From Planktomarina sp. (GTDB lineage: Bacteria > Pseudomonadota > Alphaproteobacteria > Rhodobacterales > Rhodobacteraceae), in contig JAHDCP010000022.1 in the NCBI GenBank assembly GCA_020629775.1, forward strand, positions 1 through 34,102: DNA of 34,102 nucleotides. Direction: 5' to 3'. The stretch's first letter is position 1, and each line of letters starts with the position of its first letter. A program made the translations under genes and the position numbers. Under the pieces are notes generated by a model. It made no database searches and was not told the origin of the DNA. It saw nothing but the letters and a program-made list of their open reading frames with translations. Positions 24,179-33,190 of the stretch are shown here, one piece after another.

Positions 24179-25552
24179 ATGGCAATCGCAGATGCAATCA
24201 CAGCGTTGAAAGCTGCACTGGGCGACAAGATCAGCACATCCCCGTCCGATACTGCCCTGCATGGTCAAAGCGAAAGCCACTTTGCCCCCATGAACCCAGA
24301 TGCCGTGGCCTATCCCATCAGCACTGCAGACGTCGCCAAAATCGTACGCATTTGTGCGGACCACCATTGCCCTGTCATTGGGTTTGGCGTTGGGACATCT
24401 TTGGAAGGCCAAACCAGCGCCAAACGCGGCGGCGTCACGGTGGATTTTCGCGACATGGCTGCCCTGGTGGAAACGGCAGAGGCAGATATGTTCGCCCGCG
24501 TGCAGCCCGGCATAACCCGCGAAGGCTTGAACACGGAACTGCGCCATTCTGGGCTGATGTTCCCTGTGGACCCAGGCGCGAACGCCACCTTAGGGGGCAT
24601 GGCGTCCACACGGGCATCGGGCACAACTGCCGTGCGATACGGCACCATGCGCGACAATGTTCTTGGCCTTGAAATTGTGACGGCCGATGGCACCATCATG
24701 CGGACTGGCACACAGGCCCGAAAATCTGCCGCGGGCTATGACTTAACGGGTTTGTTCGTGGGGGCCGAAGGAACCCTCGGCCTGATCACTGAATTGACGT
24801 TGCGTTTGCACGGCCAACCCGAAGCGACCGCCGCCGCAGTGTGCGCGTTTGACGATATGGAAGCGGCCGTGGCGGCCGTTACAGCCACCATACAGTGCGG
24901 TGTTCCGATGGCACGGATCGAATTTGTGGATGGGGCCACAGCCCTTGCCTTCAACGCCTTCGCCGATGCGAAAATGCCTGAAAAACCGCATCTGTTGGTG
25001 GAATTTCACGGGTCTGAAACGGCGGTCAAAGAACAGTCCGAAACCTTTGGGGACATCGTTTCAGAATATGGTGGGGCCGATTTCCAGTGGACCCTGCAAG
25101 CCGAAGATCGCAACCGTCTGTGGGCGATGCGACACAACGCATACTACGCCATATTGGCGTCACGCCCCGGCGCACGGGCATTGGTGACAGATCTGTGCGT
25201 GCCAATGTCCAAACTGGCGGCGGCTGTCGAAGAAACCCGCGCTGATATCGCAGCATCCCCCATTCCAGGCCCGATTTTGGGGCATGTAGGTGACGGAAAT
25301 TTCCATGCAATCTTGCTGATGGACCCAGATAGCGCCGCCGAAAAAGAAGCCGCGATGGCACTGTCCGCGCGCATGGTGGAACGGGCGTTGTCCATGGGGG
25401 GCACCGTCACCGGCGAACACGGCGTTGGCTTGGGCAAGTTGGAATATATGGAAGCCGAACACGGGGCAGCGTGGGGAATGATGGGGCAAATCAAACGCGC
25501 ATTGGATCCGCACAACATCATGAATCCCGGCAAGTTAGTCCGCTTGAATTAG
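24179..25552 (+). CDS. FAD-binding oxidoreductase, GlcD/D-lactate dehydrogenase type
   Basis: This 457-residue flavoprotein is likely to oxidise a 2-hydroxy acid (D-lactate or glycolate) and pass electrons to the respiratory chain or cytochrome c. The PCMH-type FAD domain is clear: PVIGFGVGTSLEGQT, GGVTVDFRDM, DPGANATLGGMASTRASGTT, TADGTIMRTGTQARKSAAGY and DLTGLFVGAEGTLGLITELT. The C-terminal cap has GHVGDGNFHAILL (catalytic/metal region) and TGEHGVGLGKLEYM, ending DPHNIMNPGKL. ATG 24179 follows AAAGGGG. A reading frame open far upstream (from 23210) is antisense to the CLC gene and not part of the protein. It converges with recN with an 18-bp overlap. Glycolate versus lactate cannot be told; a glcEF pair is not adjacent, favouring a single-subunit D-lactate dehydrogenase. 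Confidence 0.92.
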   Translation: MAIADAITALKAALGDKISTSPSDTALHGQSESHFAPMNPDAVAYPISTADVAKIVRICADHHCPVIGFGVGTSLEGQTSAKRGGVTVDFRDMAALVETAEADMFARVQPGITREGLNTELRHSGLMFPVDPGANATLGGMASTRASGTTAVRYGTMRDNVLGLEIVTADGTIMRTGTQARKSAAGYDLTGLFVGAEGTLGLITELTLRLHGQPEATAAAVCAFDDMEAAVAAVTATIQCGVPMARIEFVDGATALAFNAFADAKMPEKPHLLVEFHGSETAVKEQSETFGDIVSEYGGADFQWTLQAEDRNRLWAMRHNAYYAILASRPGARALVTDLCVPMSKLAAAVEETRADIAASPIPGPILGHVGDGNFHAILLMDPDSAAEKEAAMALSARMVERALSMGGTVTGEHGVGLGKLEYMEAEHGAAWGMMGQIKRALDPHNIMNPGKLVRLN

Positions 25553-27190
25553 CGCATTCGCAGCAGCAATGGCAGCATCGGTCACACGGTCCCCAGACAG
25601 CATTCGGGCGATTTCTTCCGAACGCTGCCCGTCGCTTAACCGGGTAACCTGGCTGAAAGTGGCACCATCGCGCACTTCTTTGCTTACGGTCCAGTGGGCA
25701 TCGCCCAAGGCCGCAACTTGTGGGCTGTGGGTGACCACCAAAACCTGACCGCCCTGCCCCAGCGATGCCAAACGCCGACCAACAGCATCCGCAGTGGCCC
25801 CGCCAACACCCCGATCAATTTCATCAAAGATCAGGGTCAAACCGCTTTGATGTCCGGTGAGGCAAACTTTCAAAGCTAACAAAAATCGGCTCAGTTCCCC
25901 ACCCGAAGCGATTTTGTTCAATGGCCCTGCCGGCGCACCAGGGTTCGTGGCCACCCGAAACGCAACTGCATCCACCCCATCGGGCCCTGGATCAGATGGC
26001 GTGACATCGGTGGCAAAAACGGCGCGTTCCATTTTCAATGGGGCGAGTTCGGCAGCCATGGCCTTATCCAACCGCCCTGCCGCTTCTGTGCGGGCGGCGG
26101 TCAGGGCCTTCGCGGCGGCATCATAATTTGCTTGGGCTTCATCGACGGCCGCTTGCAGCCCATCCAAATCACCTGCTGAATTGTCCAGCAAATCAAGGCG
26201 CGCTTGGAACGAGACAGCCAAGTCAGCCAAGGCATCAGGCACCACATCGTGTTTTCGGGCCAACCCCCGCATGGTGAACAGGCGTTCTTCCACCTGTTCC
26301 AATTCAGATGCGTCAAATGCCAAGGATTGGACCACGCCATCTACGGCTTGCTGCGCTTCTGCCAATTCATTCATGGCCCGACTGACGCTGTTCAAAGCGC
26401 CATCCAGCAGACCATCGTCCAGTTTCGACGCAGCCCCTTCAAGCCAACGTTGACCATCCAGTAACGCGCCTTCAGCGCCTTCGCCCCCCAACACTTGGGC
26501 AGCATTGGTCATGTCGTCGCGAATACGTTCGGCTGATTGCATCAAACGACGTTGGGCATCCAGTTTGTCCGCTTCCCCAGGTTCGGGTGCCAAATCAGAC
26601 AGTTCCTTGGCCGCATGGCGCAAAAAATCTTCCTCTTCCGCCAAAGCTGCACTTTGGGCCCGATGCGCCTCTAACGCTTTGCGGGCTGATCGCAGGCCGG
26701 ACCAAGCGGATTTGCAGGCCTGCTTTTGACCTTCGACTTGGGCGAAATCATCCAACAGGCGACGGTGGCCGTTCACATTCAACAGCCCGCGATCATCGTG
26801 TTGGCCGTGCATTTCAATCAACGTTTCAGACACGGATTTCAACAAATCGCCAGAACAACGCCGATCATTGATAAAGGCAGTCTTGCGCCCATCTGGGGCA
26901 TTGGTCCGACGCAAAATCAATTCCCCTTCATGGGGAACGTCCGCTTCGTCCAGAATTTCAAAGACTTTGTGATTTGGCGGTAAATCAAAGTCCGCGGTCA
27001 CTTCACCGCGCGCCGCACCCGTGCGCACCAGTTCGGCCCGTCCCCGCCACCCCAAAACGAAGCCCAGACAATCCAACAAGATCGACTTACCTGCCCCGGT
27101 TTCACCCGTCAGCACGTTAAGCCCGGGCTGGAACTCAAGCTCCAGCCGGTCAATGATCAACATATCTTGGATTGTCAGGCCGCGCAGCAT
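25535..27190 (-). CDS. recN: DNA repair protein RecN
   Basis: RecN is an SMC-like ATPase in recombinational repair of double-strand breaks. It is 550 residues. Walker A GETGAGKS is at 29-36, followed by a coiled-coil-rich middle (about 150-370, many Ala/Glu/Leu). The C-terminal half has the ABC-type signature ASGGELSRFLLALKV, the Walker B region LIFDEIDRGVGGATADAVGR and VLVVTHSPQVAALGD. ATG 27190 follows AGGGG by 7 nt and gives the usual start MLRGLTIQDMLIIDRLELEF; a start at 27280 would extend into bamD. It lies 16 bp after bamD on the same strand, a common order in Rhodobacterales. Confidence 0.97.
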   Translation of the reverse strand: MLRGLTIQDMLIIDRLELEFQPGLNVLTGETGAGKSILLDCLGFVLGWRGRAELVRTGAARGEVTADFDLPPNHKVFEILDEADVPHEGELILRRTNAPDGRKTAFINDRRCSGDLLKSVSETLIEMHGQHDDRGLLNVNGHRRLLDDFAQVEGQKQACKSAWSGLRSARKALEAHRAQSAALAEEEDFLRHAAKELSDLAPEPGEADKLDAQRRLMQSAERIRDDMTNAAQVLGGEGAEGALLDGQRWLEGAASKLDDGLLDGALNSVSRAMNELAEAQQAVDGVVQSLAFDASELEQVEERLFTMRGLARKHDVVPDALADLAVSFQARLDLLDNSAGDLDGLQAAVDEAQANYDAAAKALTAARTEAAGRLDKAMAAELAPLKMERAVFATDVTPSDPGPDGVDAVAFRVATNPGAPAGPLNKIASGGELSRFLLALKVCLTGHQSGLTLIFDEIDRGVGGATADAVGRRLASLGQGGQVLVVTHSPQVAALGDAHWTVSKEVRDGATFSQVTRLSDGQRSEEIARMLSGDRVTDAAIAAANALIQAD

Positions 27191-27206
27191 TGCAAGGCCC
27201 CTTCGG

Positions 27207-28040
27207 TCAGAGCCATTCGCCCTTAACCATCTGACGATAGATTTGCGAAAGCCAGTTGTTGCCACTTGCTTGGGGTTCAAACCCTTCTTTGGTCAACAAA
27301 CCGTAAGCGTCTTCGTACCAAACCGTATCTTGGTAGTTGAAGCCCAAGATGGCCCCGGCGGCCTGCGCTTCATCCATCAAACCAAGGGACATGTACGCCT
27401 CCACCAAACGGTACAAGGCTTCCGCAGTGTGACTGGTGGTTTGGAAATCCTCCACCACCACGCGGAACCGCTTGATGCCTGCCGCAAAATGGCCCCGGCG
27501 CAGGTAAAACCGCCCGATTTCCATTTCTTTGGCCGCCAAATGGTCAAACGCTAGATCAAACTTTGCCGCCGCTTCTTTGGCATAGACGCTGTCTGGATAC
27601 CGTTCGATCACAACACGCAAGGCTTGTAAGGCAAGGAACGTTAACCCCTGATCCCGGCCCACTTCGTCGATCTGGTCATAATAGCTGAGTGCAAGAAGAT
27701 AGGCCGCATAAGCGGCATCTTCATCCGCCGGATAAAAATCCATGTACCGTTGTGCAGAAGAACGGCTGTTCTCGTAATCACGCGCCCGATGATAAGCAAA
27801 CGCCTGCATGATCAAACCGCGTTTGGCCCATTCTGAATATGGGTAAAGCCGTTCAATTTCCCCGAAGAAAAACGCAGCCTTTTCAGGCCGGTTGCGTTCC
27901 AATTCAAATTCGCCGCGGTCAAAAATCTCCTTCGCGGAGAAGTTTTCCAAAGGCACTGTCGGTTCATCGCTGATCCCACAGCCAACCAGGCCCATAAACA
28001 GGACCAAGATCAGCGCCAGCGGTGTGCGGAAAAGCAGCAT
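27207..28040 (-). CDS. bamD: outer membrane assembly lipoprotein BamD
   Basis: BamD is the essential lipoprotein of the BAM complex that inserts beta-barrel proteins in the outer membrane. It is 277 residues, with a lipoprotein signal peptide MLLFRTPLALILVLFMGLVG and lipid-modified Cys21 (LVGC lipobox). TPR-like repeats follow: SAKEIFDRGEFELERNRPEK, YPYSEWAKRGLIMQAFAYHR, RYMDFYPADEDAAYAAYLLA, RYPDSVYAKEAAAKFDLAFD, then EIGRFYLRRGHFAAGIKRF. ATG 28040 has a GGGGG run about 5 nt upstream; a start at 28205 would add 55 unrelated residues. It lies between lpxC (97 bp upstream) and recN. Confidence 0.96.
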   Translation of the reverse strand: MLLFRTPLALILVLFMGLVGCGISDEPTVPLENFSAKEIFDRGEFELERNRPEKAAFFFGEIERLYPYSEWAKRGLIMQAFAYHRARDYENSRSSAQRYMDFYPADEDAAYAAYLLALSYYDQIDEVGRDQGLTFLALQALRVVIERYPDSVYAKEAAAKFDLAFDHLAAKEMEIGRFYLRRGHFAAGIKRFRVVVEDFQTTSHTAEALYRLVEAYMSLGLMDEAQAAGAILGFNYQDTVWYEDAYGLLTKEGFEPQASGNNWLSQIYRQMVKGEWL

Positions 28041-28137
28041 CCTGCCCCCAAATTCTGCAACATGTATTCGGTAGCACAACTTGTAGCGTGACCGGAAGGG
28101 GTTTACGCCATAAATTGCGAAATTGATCGTGAGAATT

Positions 28138-29058
28138 TTAAGAGAATTGTGCCAAATCAGCCCGTGAAACACCGGCACCAGGCAAAGTCGCAGCTTGCGC
28201 AGCATCGCATTCTACGATGCTGAAATTTGTTGGGTCAGACATCAGCTTCTGCAACAACTTATTGGTTAACGTATGGCCAGCCTTGTACCCGTAGTATTGC
28301 CCCATCACCGGCGCCCCTGCCAAAGCAAGATCCCCAAGTGCATCTAACATCTTGTGGCGTACAGGTTCATCTTGGTGGCGCAGCCCACCAGGGCTCAGCA
28401 CATCGGCGCCATCCACAACGATGGCATTTTCCATTGTTCCGCCCAAGGCCAAGCCTTGGGACCGCATCGTTTCAACATCCGATTGCCGACAGAATGTGCG
28501 ACTGTCACACAAGTGATGCACAAACGCGCCGTTGGCCAAAGACATGGATTTTGACTGCTGGCCAATGGCCGCATCGGCAAAATCGATCTCAAAATGCATC
28601 TCCAGATGATCGCTGGGCACCAAGCGTGCCACGCTGTCCCCTGCGCGGACTTCAACCGTCTTTTCAACTTTGATGGCCCGCAAAGGCGCGTCTTGTTCCA
28701 CGATACCCGCAGCCAACAAACGACGCACAAACAAGACTGAACTGCCATCCAAGATCGGCACTTCAGGACCGTTCAATTCCACCAAAGCGTTTGTCACACC
28801 ACAGCCTGCCAAAGCAGCCATGATGTGTTCCACAGTGGACACTTCCACAGCGTCGTCATTCACCAAACGTGTGCAAAGTGGTGTGTGCACAGCGCTCTGC
28901 CAGTGGGCAGGCACCATTGGGTCTGCGTCTGTGATGTCGGTGCGTTTGAACCAAATACCAAATTCGACGGGTGCAGGGCGCAAAGTCATGCGAACAGGCT
29001 TGCCTGAATGCAGGCCACGCCCTTTGAAAGTCACGCTCGATTTCAATGTCTTTTGCAT
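28138..29058 (-). CDS. lpxC: UDP-3-O-acyl-N-acetylglucosamine deacetylase
   Basis: LpxC carries out the committed step of lipid A synthesis, deacetylating UDP-3-O-acyl-GlcNAc with a catalytic zinc. It is 306 residues, the usual length. The N-terminus is MQKTLKSSVTFKGRGLHSGK. The zinc/catalytic residues lie in VEHIMAAL (H78) and RHKMLDALGDLAL (H235, D239), and the catalytic His region is YKAGHTLTN (H262). GPEVPILDGSSVLF is also diagnostic. ATG 29058 has a GGTGGTGAACA leader; a start at 29190 would add 44 odd residues and overlap the terminator region. It is separated from ftsZ by 165 bp including a terminator, so it probably has its own promoter. Confidence 0.97.
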   Translation of the reverse strand: MQKTLKSSVTFKGRGLHSGKPVRMTLRPAPVEFGIWFKRTDITDADPMVPAHWQSAVHTPLCTRLVNDDAVEVSTVEHIMAALAGCGVTNALVELNGPEVPILDGSSVLFVRRLLAAGIVEQDAPLRAIKVEKTVEVRAGDSVARLVPSDHLEMHFEIDFADAAIGQQSKSMSLANGAFVHHLCDSRTFCRQSDVETMRSQGLALGGTMENAIVVDGADVLSPGGLRHQDEPVRHKMLDALGDLALAGAPVMGQYYGYKAGHTLTNKLLQKLMSDPTNFSIVECDAAQAATLPGAGVSRADLAQFS

Positions 29059-29173
29059 TTGTTCACCACCACCGTGACGTCGTGGTAAAGGCTTTCTTAC
29101 TGTCAAACAATTCACGCTTTGCAACCATATGAAACACTTTGCCACAAAATCGACACAAATTGATTTCGGACAA

Positions 29174-29199
29174 AGAAAAACGGACGCCAAAAGCGCCCG
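29174..29199 (-). terminator. intrinsic terminator after ftsZ
   Basis: On the minus strand, CGGGCGC (29199-29193), loop TTTTG and GCGTCCG (29187-29181) form a 7-bp GC-rich stem with one G-U pair, directly followed by TTTTTC. It starts 25 bp after the ftsZ stop. This is the clearest Rho-independent terminator in the window. Confidence 0.8.
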
Positions 29200-29223
29200 C
29201 TTCCATTCACTTTATCGCGTGCG

Positions 29224-30759
29224 TTAATTCGCTTGGCGGCGTAAAAACGCTGGAATTTCAACGCGTTCCTCGTCAGCCGGGGCGCCATAGTTCTCTTGAA
29301 CCTGCGGGCGCGCAGGGGTTGGCTGTTCGGCCTCTGGGGCCTGGCCTGTCATGCGATTAATCAAGCTGTTGATGCCAAAACGGCCCTTCCCATCTTCAGA
29401 AGAAGGCGTTTCTGGGGCATCTTGCATCGCCGGCTGGGCCACGGGTGCTTCCGGGGATTTCTCTACGGCGGCTTTCAAACGCGCCATTGTGGCGTCTGAT
29501 GGTTCACCGCGTGGCGCATCTTGAACCTTTGCTGCTTCAACAGGGGCTTCGACCGATGTCACGGCTTCAGACGCTGGCTGATACGCCGGGGCTGGCACAT
29601 CAAAACCACCCAACGGCAACGCTGGTTCGGCGACTTCCGCCGCTTCTGCCGCAGCATTTGCCACGTCCATGGACGGTGCAGATGGCGCGATGAAGGTCAG
29701 CTCTGGTTCTTCAACCGGGGCGGCTGTTTCGGCCAAGGGCGTTACAGCATCAGTGGCTTCGGGCTGGGCCATCGGTGCAGGAACAACGCCTTCTTTGGCA
29801 TCGATCCCTGTTGCCACAACAGACACACGCATGGAGCCATTCATGGTGGTATCCAAAGTGGACCCCACGATGATGTTTGCATCGGCGTCCACTTCCTCAC
29901 GGATGCGGTTCGCTGCTTCGTCCAGTTCGAACAATGTCAGATCCGTGCCACCAGTGATGTTGATCAACACGCCGCGCGCGCCGCGCAAACTGATTTCATC
30001 CAACAATGGGTTGGAAACGGCTTTGTCAGCGGCCTGTACGGCGCGATCTTCGCCTTCGGCTTCGCCGGTGCCCATCATGGCTTTGCCCATTTCGTCCATC
30101 ACGGCGCGAACATCTGCAAAGTCCAAGTTGATCAAACCAGGGCGCACCATCAAGTCTGTCACACCCTTTACACCTTGGTACAGAACGTCGTCTGCCAGGC
30201 TGAATGCTTCTGTGAAGGTGGTGTTTTCATTGGCCAACCGGAACAGGTTCTGGTTTGGAATAATGATCAATGTGTCCACAACATTTTGAAGCGTTTCAAT
30301 GCCTTCGTCGGCTTGCTTCATGCGCTTTCCGCCTTCGAATTGGAACGGCTTCGTGACAACACCAACGGTCAGAACACCCAATTCACGCGCGGCTTGTGCG
30401 ATGATTGGCGCGGCACCTGTGCCCGTGCCACCACCCATACCGGCAGTAATAAAACACATATGCGAACCAGCAAGCTGATCCACAATCTGTTCAATGCTTT
30501 CTTCAGCGGCAGCGGCCCCCACCACAGCTTTGGCACCAGCGCCCAAGCCTTCGGTGATCTTCACGCCCATCTGAATTTTCGTTGGTGCTTTGGCATGTTG
30601 CAGCGCTTGTGCGTCGGTGTTGGCCACCACGAACTCTACGCCGTCCAAAGCTTTTTCAATCATGTTGTCGACAGCGTTGCCGCCAGCCCCACCCACACCA
30701 AACACGGTGATGCGCGGCTTCAATTCCTCATGCGAAGGCATGGAAAGGTTCAATGTCAT
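29224..30759 (-). CDS. ftsZ: cell division GTPase FtsZ
   Basis: FtsZ polymerises at mid-cell to build the division ring. It is 511 residues, longer than E. coli FtsZ because of an extended linker typical of Rhodobacterales. The GTPase core begins [20 protein letters not shown], with the tubulin signature [15 protein letters not shown] and T7-loop region [17 protein letters not shown]. From about 320 the linker is rich in Pro, Ala, Val and Glu. The C-terminal peptide [12 protein letters not shown] is the conserved binding site for FtsA and other partners. ATG 30759 gives the family start [26 protein letters not shown] lies upstream. It follows ftsA after 173 bp and ends at an intrinsic terminator. 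Confidence 0.97.
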   Translation of the reverse strand: MTLNLSMPSHEELKPRITVFGVGGAGGNAVDNMIEKALDGVEFVVANTDAQALQHAKAPTKIQMGVKITEGLGAGAKAVVGAAAAEESIEQIVDQLAGSHMCFITAGMGGGTGTGAAPIIAQAARELGVLTVGVVTKPFQFEGGKRMKQADEGIETLQNVVDTLIIIPNQNLFRLANENTTFTEAFSLADDVLYQGVKGVTDLMVRPGLINLDFADVRAVMDEMGKAMMGTGEAEGEDRAVQAADKAVSNPLLDEISLRGARGVLINITGGTDLTLFELDEAANRIREEVDADANIIVGSTLDTTMNGSMRVSVVATGIDAKEGVVPAPMAQPEATDAVTPLAETAAPVEEPELTFIAPSAPSMDVANAAAEAAEVAEPALPLGGFDVPAPAYQPASEAVTSVEAPVEAAKVQDAPRGEPSDATMARLKAAVEKSPEAPVAQPAMQDAPETPSSEDGKGRFGINSLINRMTGQAPEAEQPTPARPQVQENYGAPADEERVEIPAFLRRQAN

Positions 30760-30932
30760 AGGTCGTCCGCCTGTTATGGGGCTTTGAGTACTGCTCATGC
30801 CCTTTTGTTTATGGCGATATCTTAACGCGACCAGGGGCCCCACGTCACGGAAAAAACGCTAACTTAGGCAAAATATTGGCCTTTTTACCACATTTTACCC
30901 CAGTTATTGCGTTCTTCCCATGGATTTAGCGG
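30760..30932 (-). promoter_or_regulatory. ftsA-ftsZ intergenic region, probable ftsZ promoter
   Basis: This 173-bp gap holds no credible gene. It contains an 8-bp palindrome GGGGCCCC (30834-30841), an imperfect palindrome at 30864-30879 (GGCAAAATATTGGCC core) and several A/T-rich tracts. I found no convincing -35/-10 pair. The gap length, against the tightly coupled ftsQ-ftsA junction, suggests that ftsZ has a promoter of its own here. Confidence 0.35.
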
Positions 30933-32267
30933 TCACCAGTTCTCTTTGAACCAACGAATAGCGCGTTTCAGGGGTTGTGCGGAAAAATCTTCGGGCGGAA
31001 CCTCGAAATCCCAGCATTCTTGGTGGGGGTCTGCGGCATGCAATGCCAGACCCACAGCGGACGCAAAGGCCGGACCAGTTGCGGCTTGCGGCAACCCTTG
31101 AACACGCATCGGACGGCCCAAGCGCACATTGTGCCCCAACAAACGAGAGGCCAAACCATCAAGCCCAGGCATTTGGCTGGCACCCCCTGTCAGAACAACT
31201 TGTCGGCTGGGCAAATGTTCAAAGCCAGCCGCCCCAAGACGGGCGTGCACTTCTTCCAAAATCTCTTCGATGCGGGGGCGAATAATGCCTATCAACTCTG
31301 ACCGGCTGACCTGACGACGATCATGTTCCCAATCCCCGGTGTCACCGCTTAGATCGATCATTTCGCGATCATCCATGCCAGTGGCCAAGGCCCCACCGTA
31401 AAATGTTTTGATCCGTTCCGCCAAAGGCATGGGAATTTGCAAGCCCATGGAAATATCACTGGTGATGTGATCGCCGCCTAACCTTACGGTATCTGAATAA
31501 ATCAGGTGCTTTTTGACAAAAACACTGACACCGGTGCTGCCCCCGCCAAAATCGATACAGGCTGATCCCAGTTCTTGTTCATCTTCCACCAAGGATGACA
31601 GGGCCGACATGTAAGACGACGTGGTCAACCCCGCCACTTGAAGGTCGCACCGTTCCACACAACGCAAAATATTGTGCACCACGTCTTGGTCCAAGGACAT
31701 CAGGTGCACATCAGCCGCCAACGTGCGTCCTGTTTGGCCGCAAGGATCATCCAAGCCAGTGCGGCCATCCAACACAAAATTCACGGGTTGCGCGTGCAAA
31801 ACTTGGCGCCCATGGCCCAAATCTGGTTGTTCGCAATCGTACAAAACGCGCGACACGTCTTCTGCCCCAACGATATCGTCGCCGATGTCCACATCGCCCG
31901 CCAAACCGTAAGACCGTGGCGAGCCGCCGCCAAAGGAAACAACAACGTGATCTACGCGGGATTTGGCCATCTTTTGCGCCGCTTGGACTGCCGTTCGCAC
32001 CGCCCGCTCTGTTTCTTGCATGGCGTGCACTTCACCGTAACGCACACCACGGGACCGTGTGGTGGCTGCGCCCACAACCCGAAACCCCTGGCGGCGTGAA
32101 AACGGCACAGCAAAGTCATCTGAAAAGTCCCGCACTGCAGTGTCCATGCGCAAAACCAAACAGCCGATTTTCGATGTCCCGATGTCCAAAACTGCCAAAA
32201 CACCCCGTTGCAGGGCGTCATTGCGGTTGGCGCGTAATTCGCGCTGAAAGGCATAGGTATCAGTCAT
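30933..32267 (-). CDS. ftsA: cell division protein FtsA
   Basis: FtsA is the actin-like protein that anchors FtsZ to the membrane. It is 444 residues. The actin-fold motifs are RGVLAVLDIGTSKIGCLVLR (phosphate-1), ACIDFGGGSTGVSVFVKKHL (phosphate-2) and RQVVLTGGASQMPGLDGLAS (adenosine). The SHS2-like 1C domain covers about 95-180. The C-terminus KRAIRWFKENW has the basic/aromatic pattern expected of the amphipathic membrane-targeting helix. Its ATG shares bases with the ftsQ stop (TGATG), indicating coupled translation. Confidence 0.97.
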   Translation of the reverse strand: MTDTYAFQRELRANRNDALQRGVLAVLDIGTSKIGCLVLRMDTAVRDFSDDFAVPFSRRQGFRVVGAATTRSRGVRYGEVHAMQETERAVRTAVQAAQKMAKSRVDHVVVSFGGGSPRSYGLAGDVDIGDDIVGAEDVSRVLYDCEQPDLGHGRQVLHAQPVNFVLDGRTGLDDPCGQTGRTLAADVHLMSLDQDVVHNILRCVERCDLQVAGLTTSSYMSALSSLVEDEQELGSACIDFGGGSTGVSVFVKKHLIYSDTVRLGGDHITSDISMGLQIPMPLAERIKTFYGGALATGMDDREMIDLSGDTGDWEHDRRQVSRSELIGIIRPRIEEILEEVHARLGAAGFEHLPSRQVVLTGGASQMPGLDGLASRLLGHNVRLGRPMRVQGLPQAATGPAFASAVGLALHAADPHQECWDFEVPPEDFSAQPLKRAIRWFKENW

Positions 32268-33190
32268 CAGTTATTCCTGTTTTCTGCGGCAGGTTGTTGG
32301 GTGCGCACGACTTCCATCGCGCCTGTGGACAGCCGCACCGTGGGGCGGCGGGGGGCGCGGTAATCCACCAGGGTTACATCGCGCCGAAGCAAATCTTTGG
32401 TTTGCGCCAGCACCAGAATTTGGCGCAAAGCTTGAATGGGGTTTTCTTCTGGCAAAGCGATCTTTTGATCGCCTGCCAAAACCAGGTCCCAACGACGATC
32501 CCCGACACGAACCAAGCCGCGCAATGCGCCATGCAATGGGCGCGCTTCTGTATATATGGCCAAGGCCTCAGCGGTGTGGGCATCAGCCCCAAGTCCCGCC
32601 ACCAAAGGCAGATCAGGGTAATCGCGCCGTGCTGTGGCATTGCGCAAAGCAGTGCCGTCTTTTGTCAACAAAATCAGGTCATTACCGGACCGCCACAAAA
32701 GCGTTGGCGGCACTTCTTGGACAGCAACGGACAACACACCGCCGGGCAATACCCGCAGAATGGTGGACTCCACCGCGGGCATCGCTTCAAGTTCGGCGCG
32801 CACCCCGTCCAGATCAAAAGTCAATGTACTGGCAGGCAGGTCCGTTTCCAACTCAGCTTGCAATTCAGCTTGCAGCGCCGCACTGGCCCCTTCGAATTGC
32901 AATGTCGAAATGGCATATTCTGGGCGGGTTTCCACGGTCTGGCGGGCCGACATCATGGCTGTGTTCAACGACTGCACATTGTCTTGATCAGAAAAATAAG
33001 CCAACGCAAAGAACCCAAGCGCGAAGGCTGGCACGCCTTTGCGCACAATTGCGCGGATTAACGGGGTCAGCCACAAGCGCTGCACCTTGTATTCCATGCG
33101 GGTTGGGGCGGGATCCAAAGCGGTGGATCTTGGGATGGGATTGCGGGCGGCTTGGGACTGCCAGGTATTGATGGGCTTCATCGGTTGCAT
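32267..33190 (-). CDS. ftsQ: cell division protein FtsQ
   Basis: FtsQ is a bitopic divisome protein linking early and late division proteins. It is 307 residues. A cytoplasmic N-terminus (about 1-45) precedes one membrane helix in KGVPAFALGFFALAYF. The POTRA domain follows (FEGASAALQAELQAELETDL), then the FtsQ beta domain with VESTILRVLPGGVLSVAVQE, PPTLLWRSGNDLILLTKDGT and RRWDLVLAGDQKIALPEENP. ATG 33190 is preferred because GGAGG lies 7 nt upstream; it overlaps the ddl end by 13 bp. The next ATG at 33181 would make an ATGA overlap but places the Shine-Dalgarno too far away. The start at 33217 is less likely. Confidence 0.94.
   Translation of the reverse strand: MQPMKPINTWQSQAARNPIPRSTALDPAPTRMEYKVQRLWLTPLIRAIVRKGVPAFALGFFALAYFSDQDNVQSLNTAMMSARQTVETRPEYAISTLQFEGASAALQAELQAELETDLPASTLTFDLDGVRAELEAMPAVESTILRVLPGGVLSVAVQEVPPTLLWRSGNDLILLTKDGTALRNATARRDYPDLPLVAGLGADAHTAEALAIYTEARPLHGALRGLVRVGDRRWDLVLAGDQKIALPEENPIQALRQILVLAQTKDLLRRDVTLVDYRAPRRPTVRLSTGAMEVVRTQQPAAENRNN

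Noticed and set aside
29521-30825. A 434-codon plus-strand open frame opposite ftsZ, rich in His, Cys and Phe
   Set aside because: It is the complement of the strongly biased ftsZ codons and has no family features or ribosome site.
31595-33061. A 488-codon plus-strand open frame opposite ftsA and ftsQ
   Set aside because: It crosses two well-identified minus-strand genes and has a Pro/Arg/His-rich mirror-frame composition.
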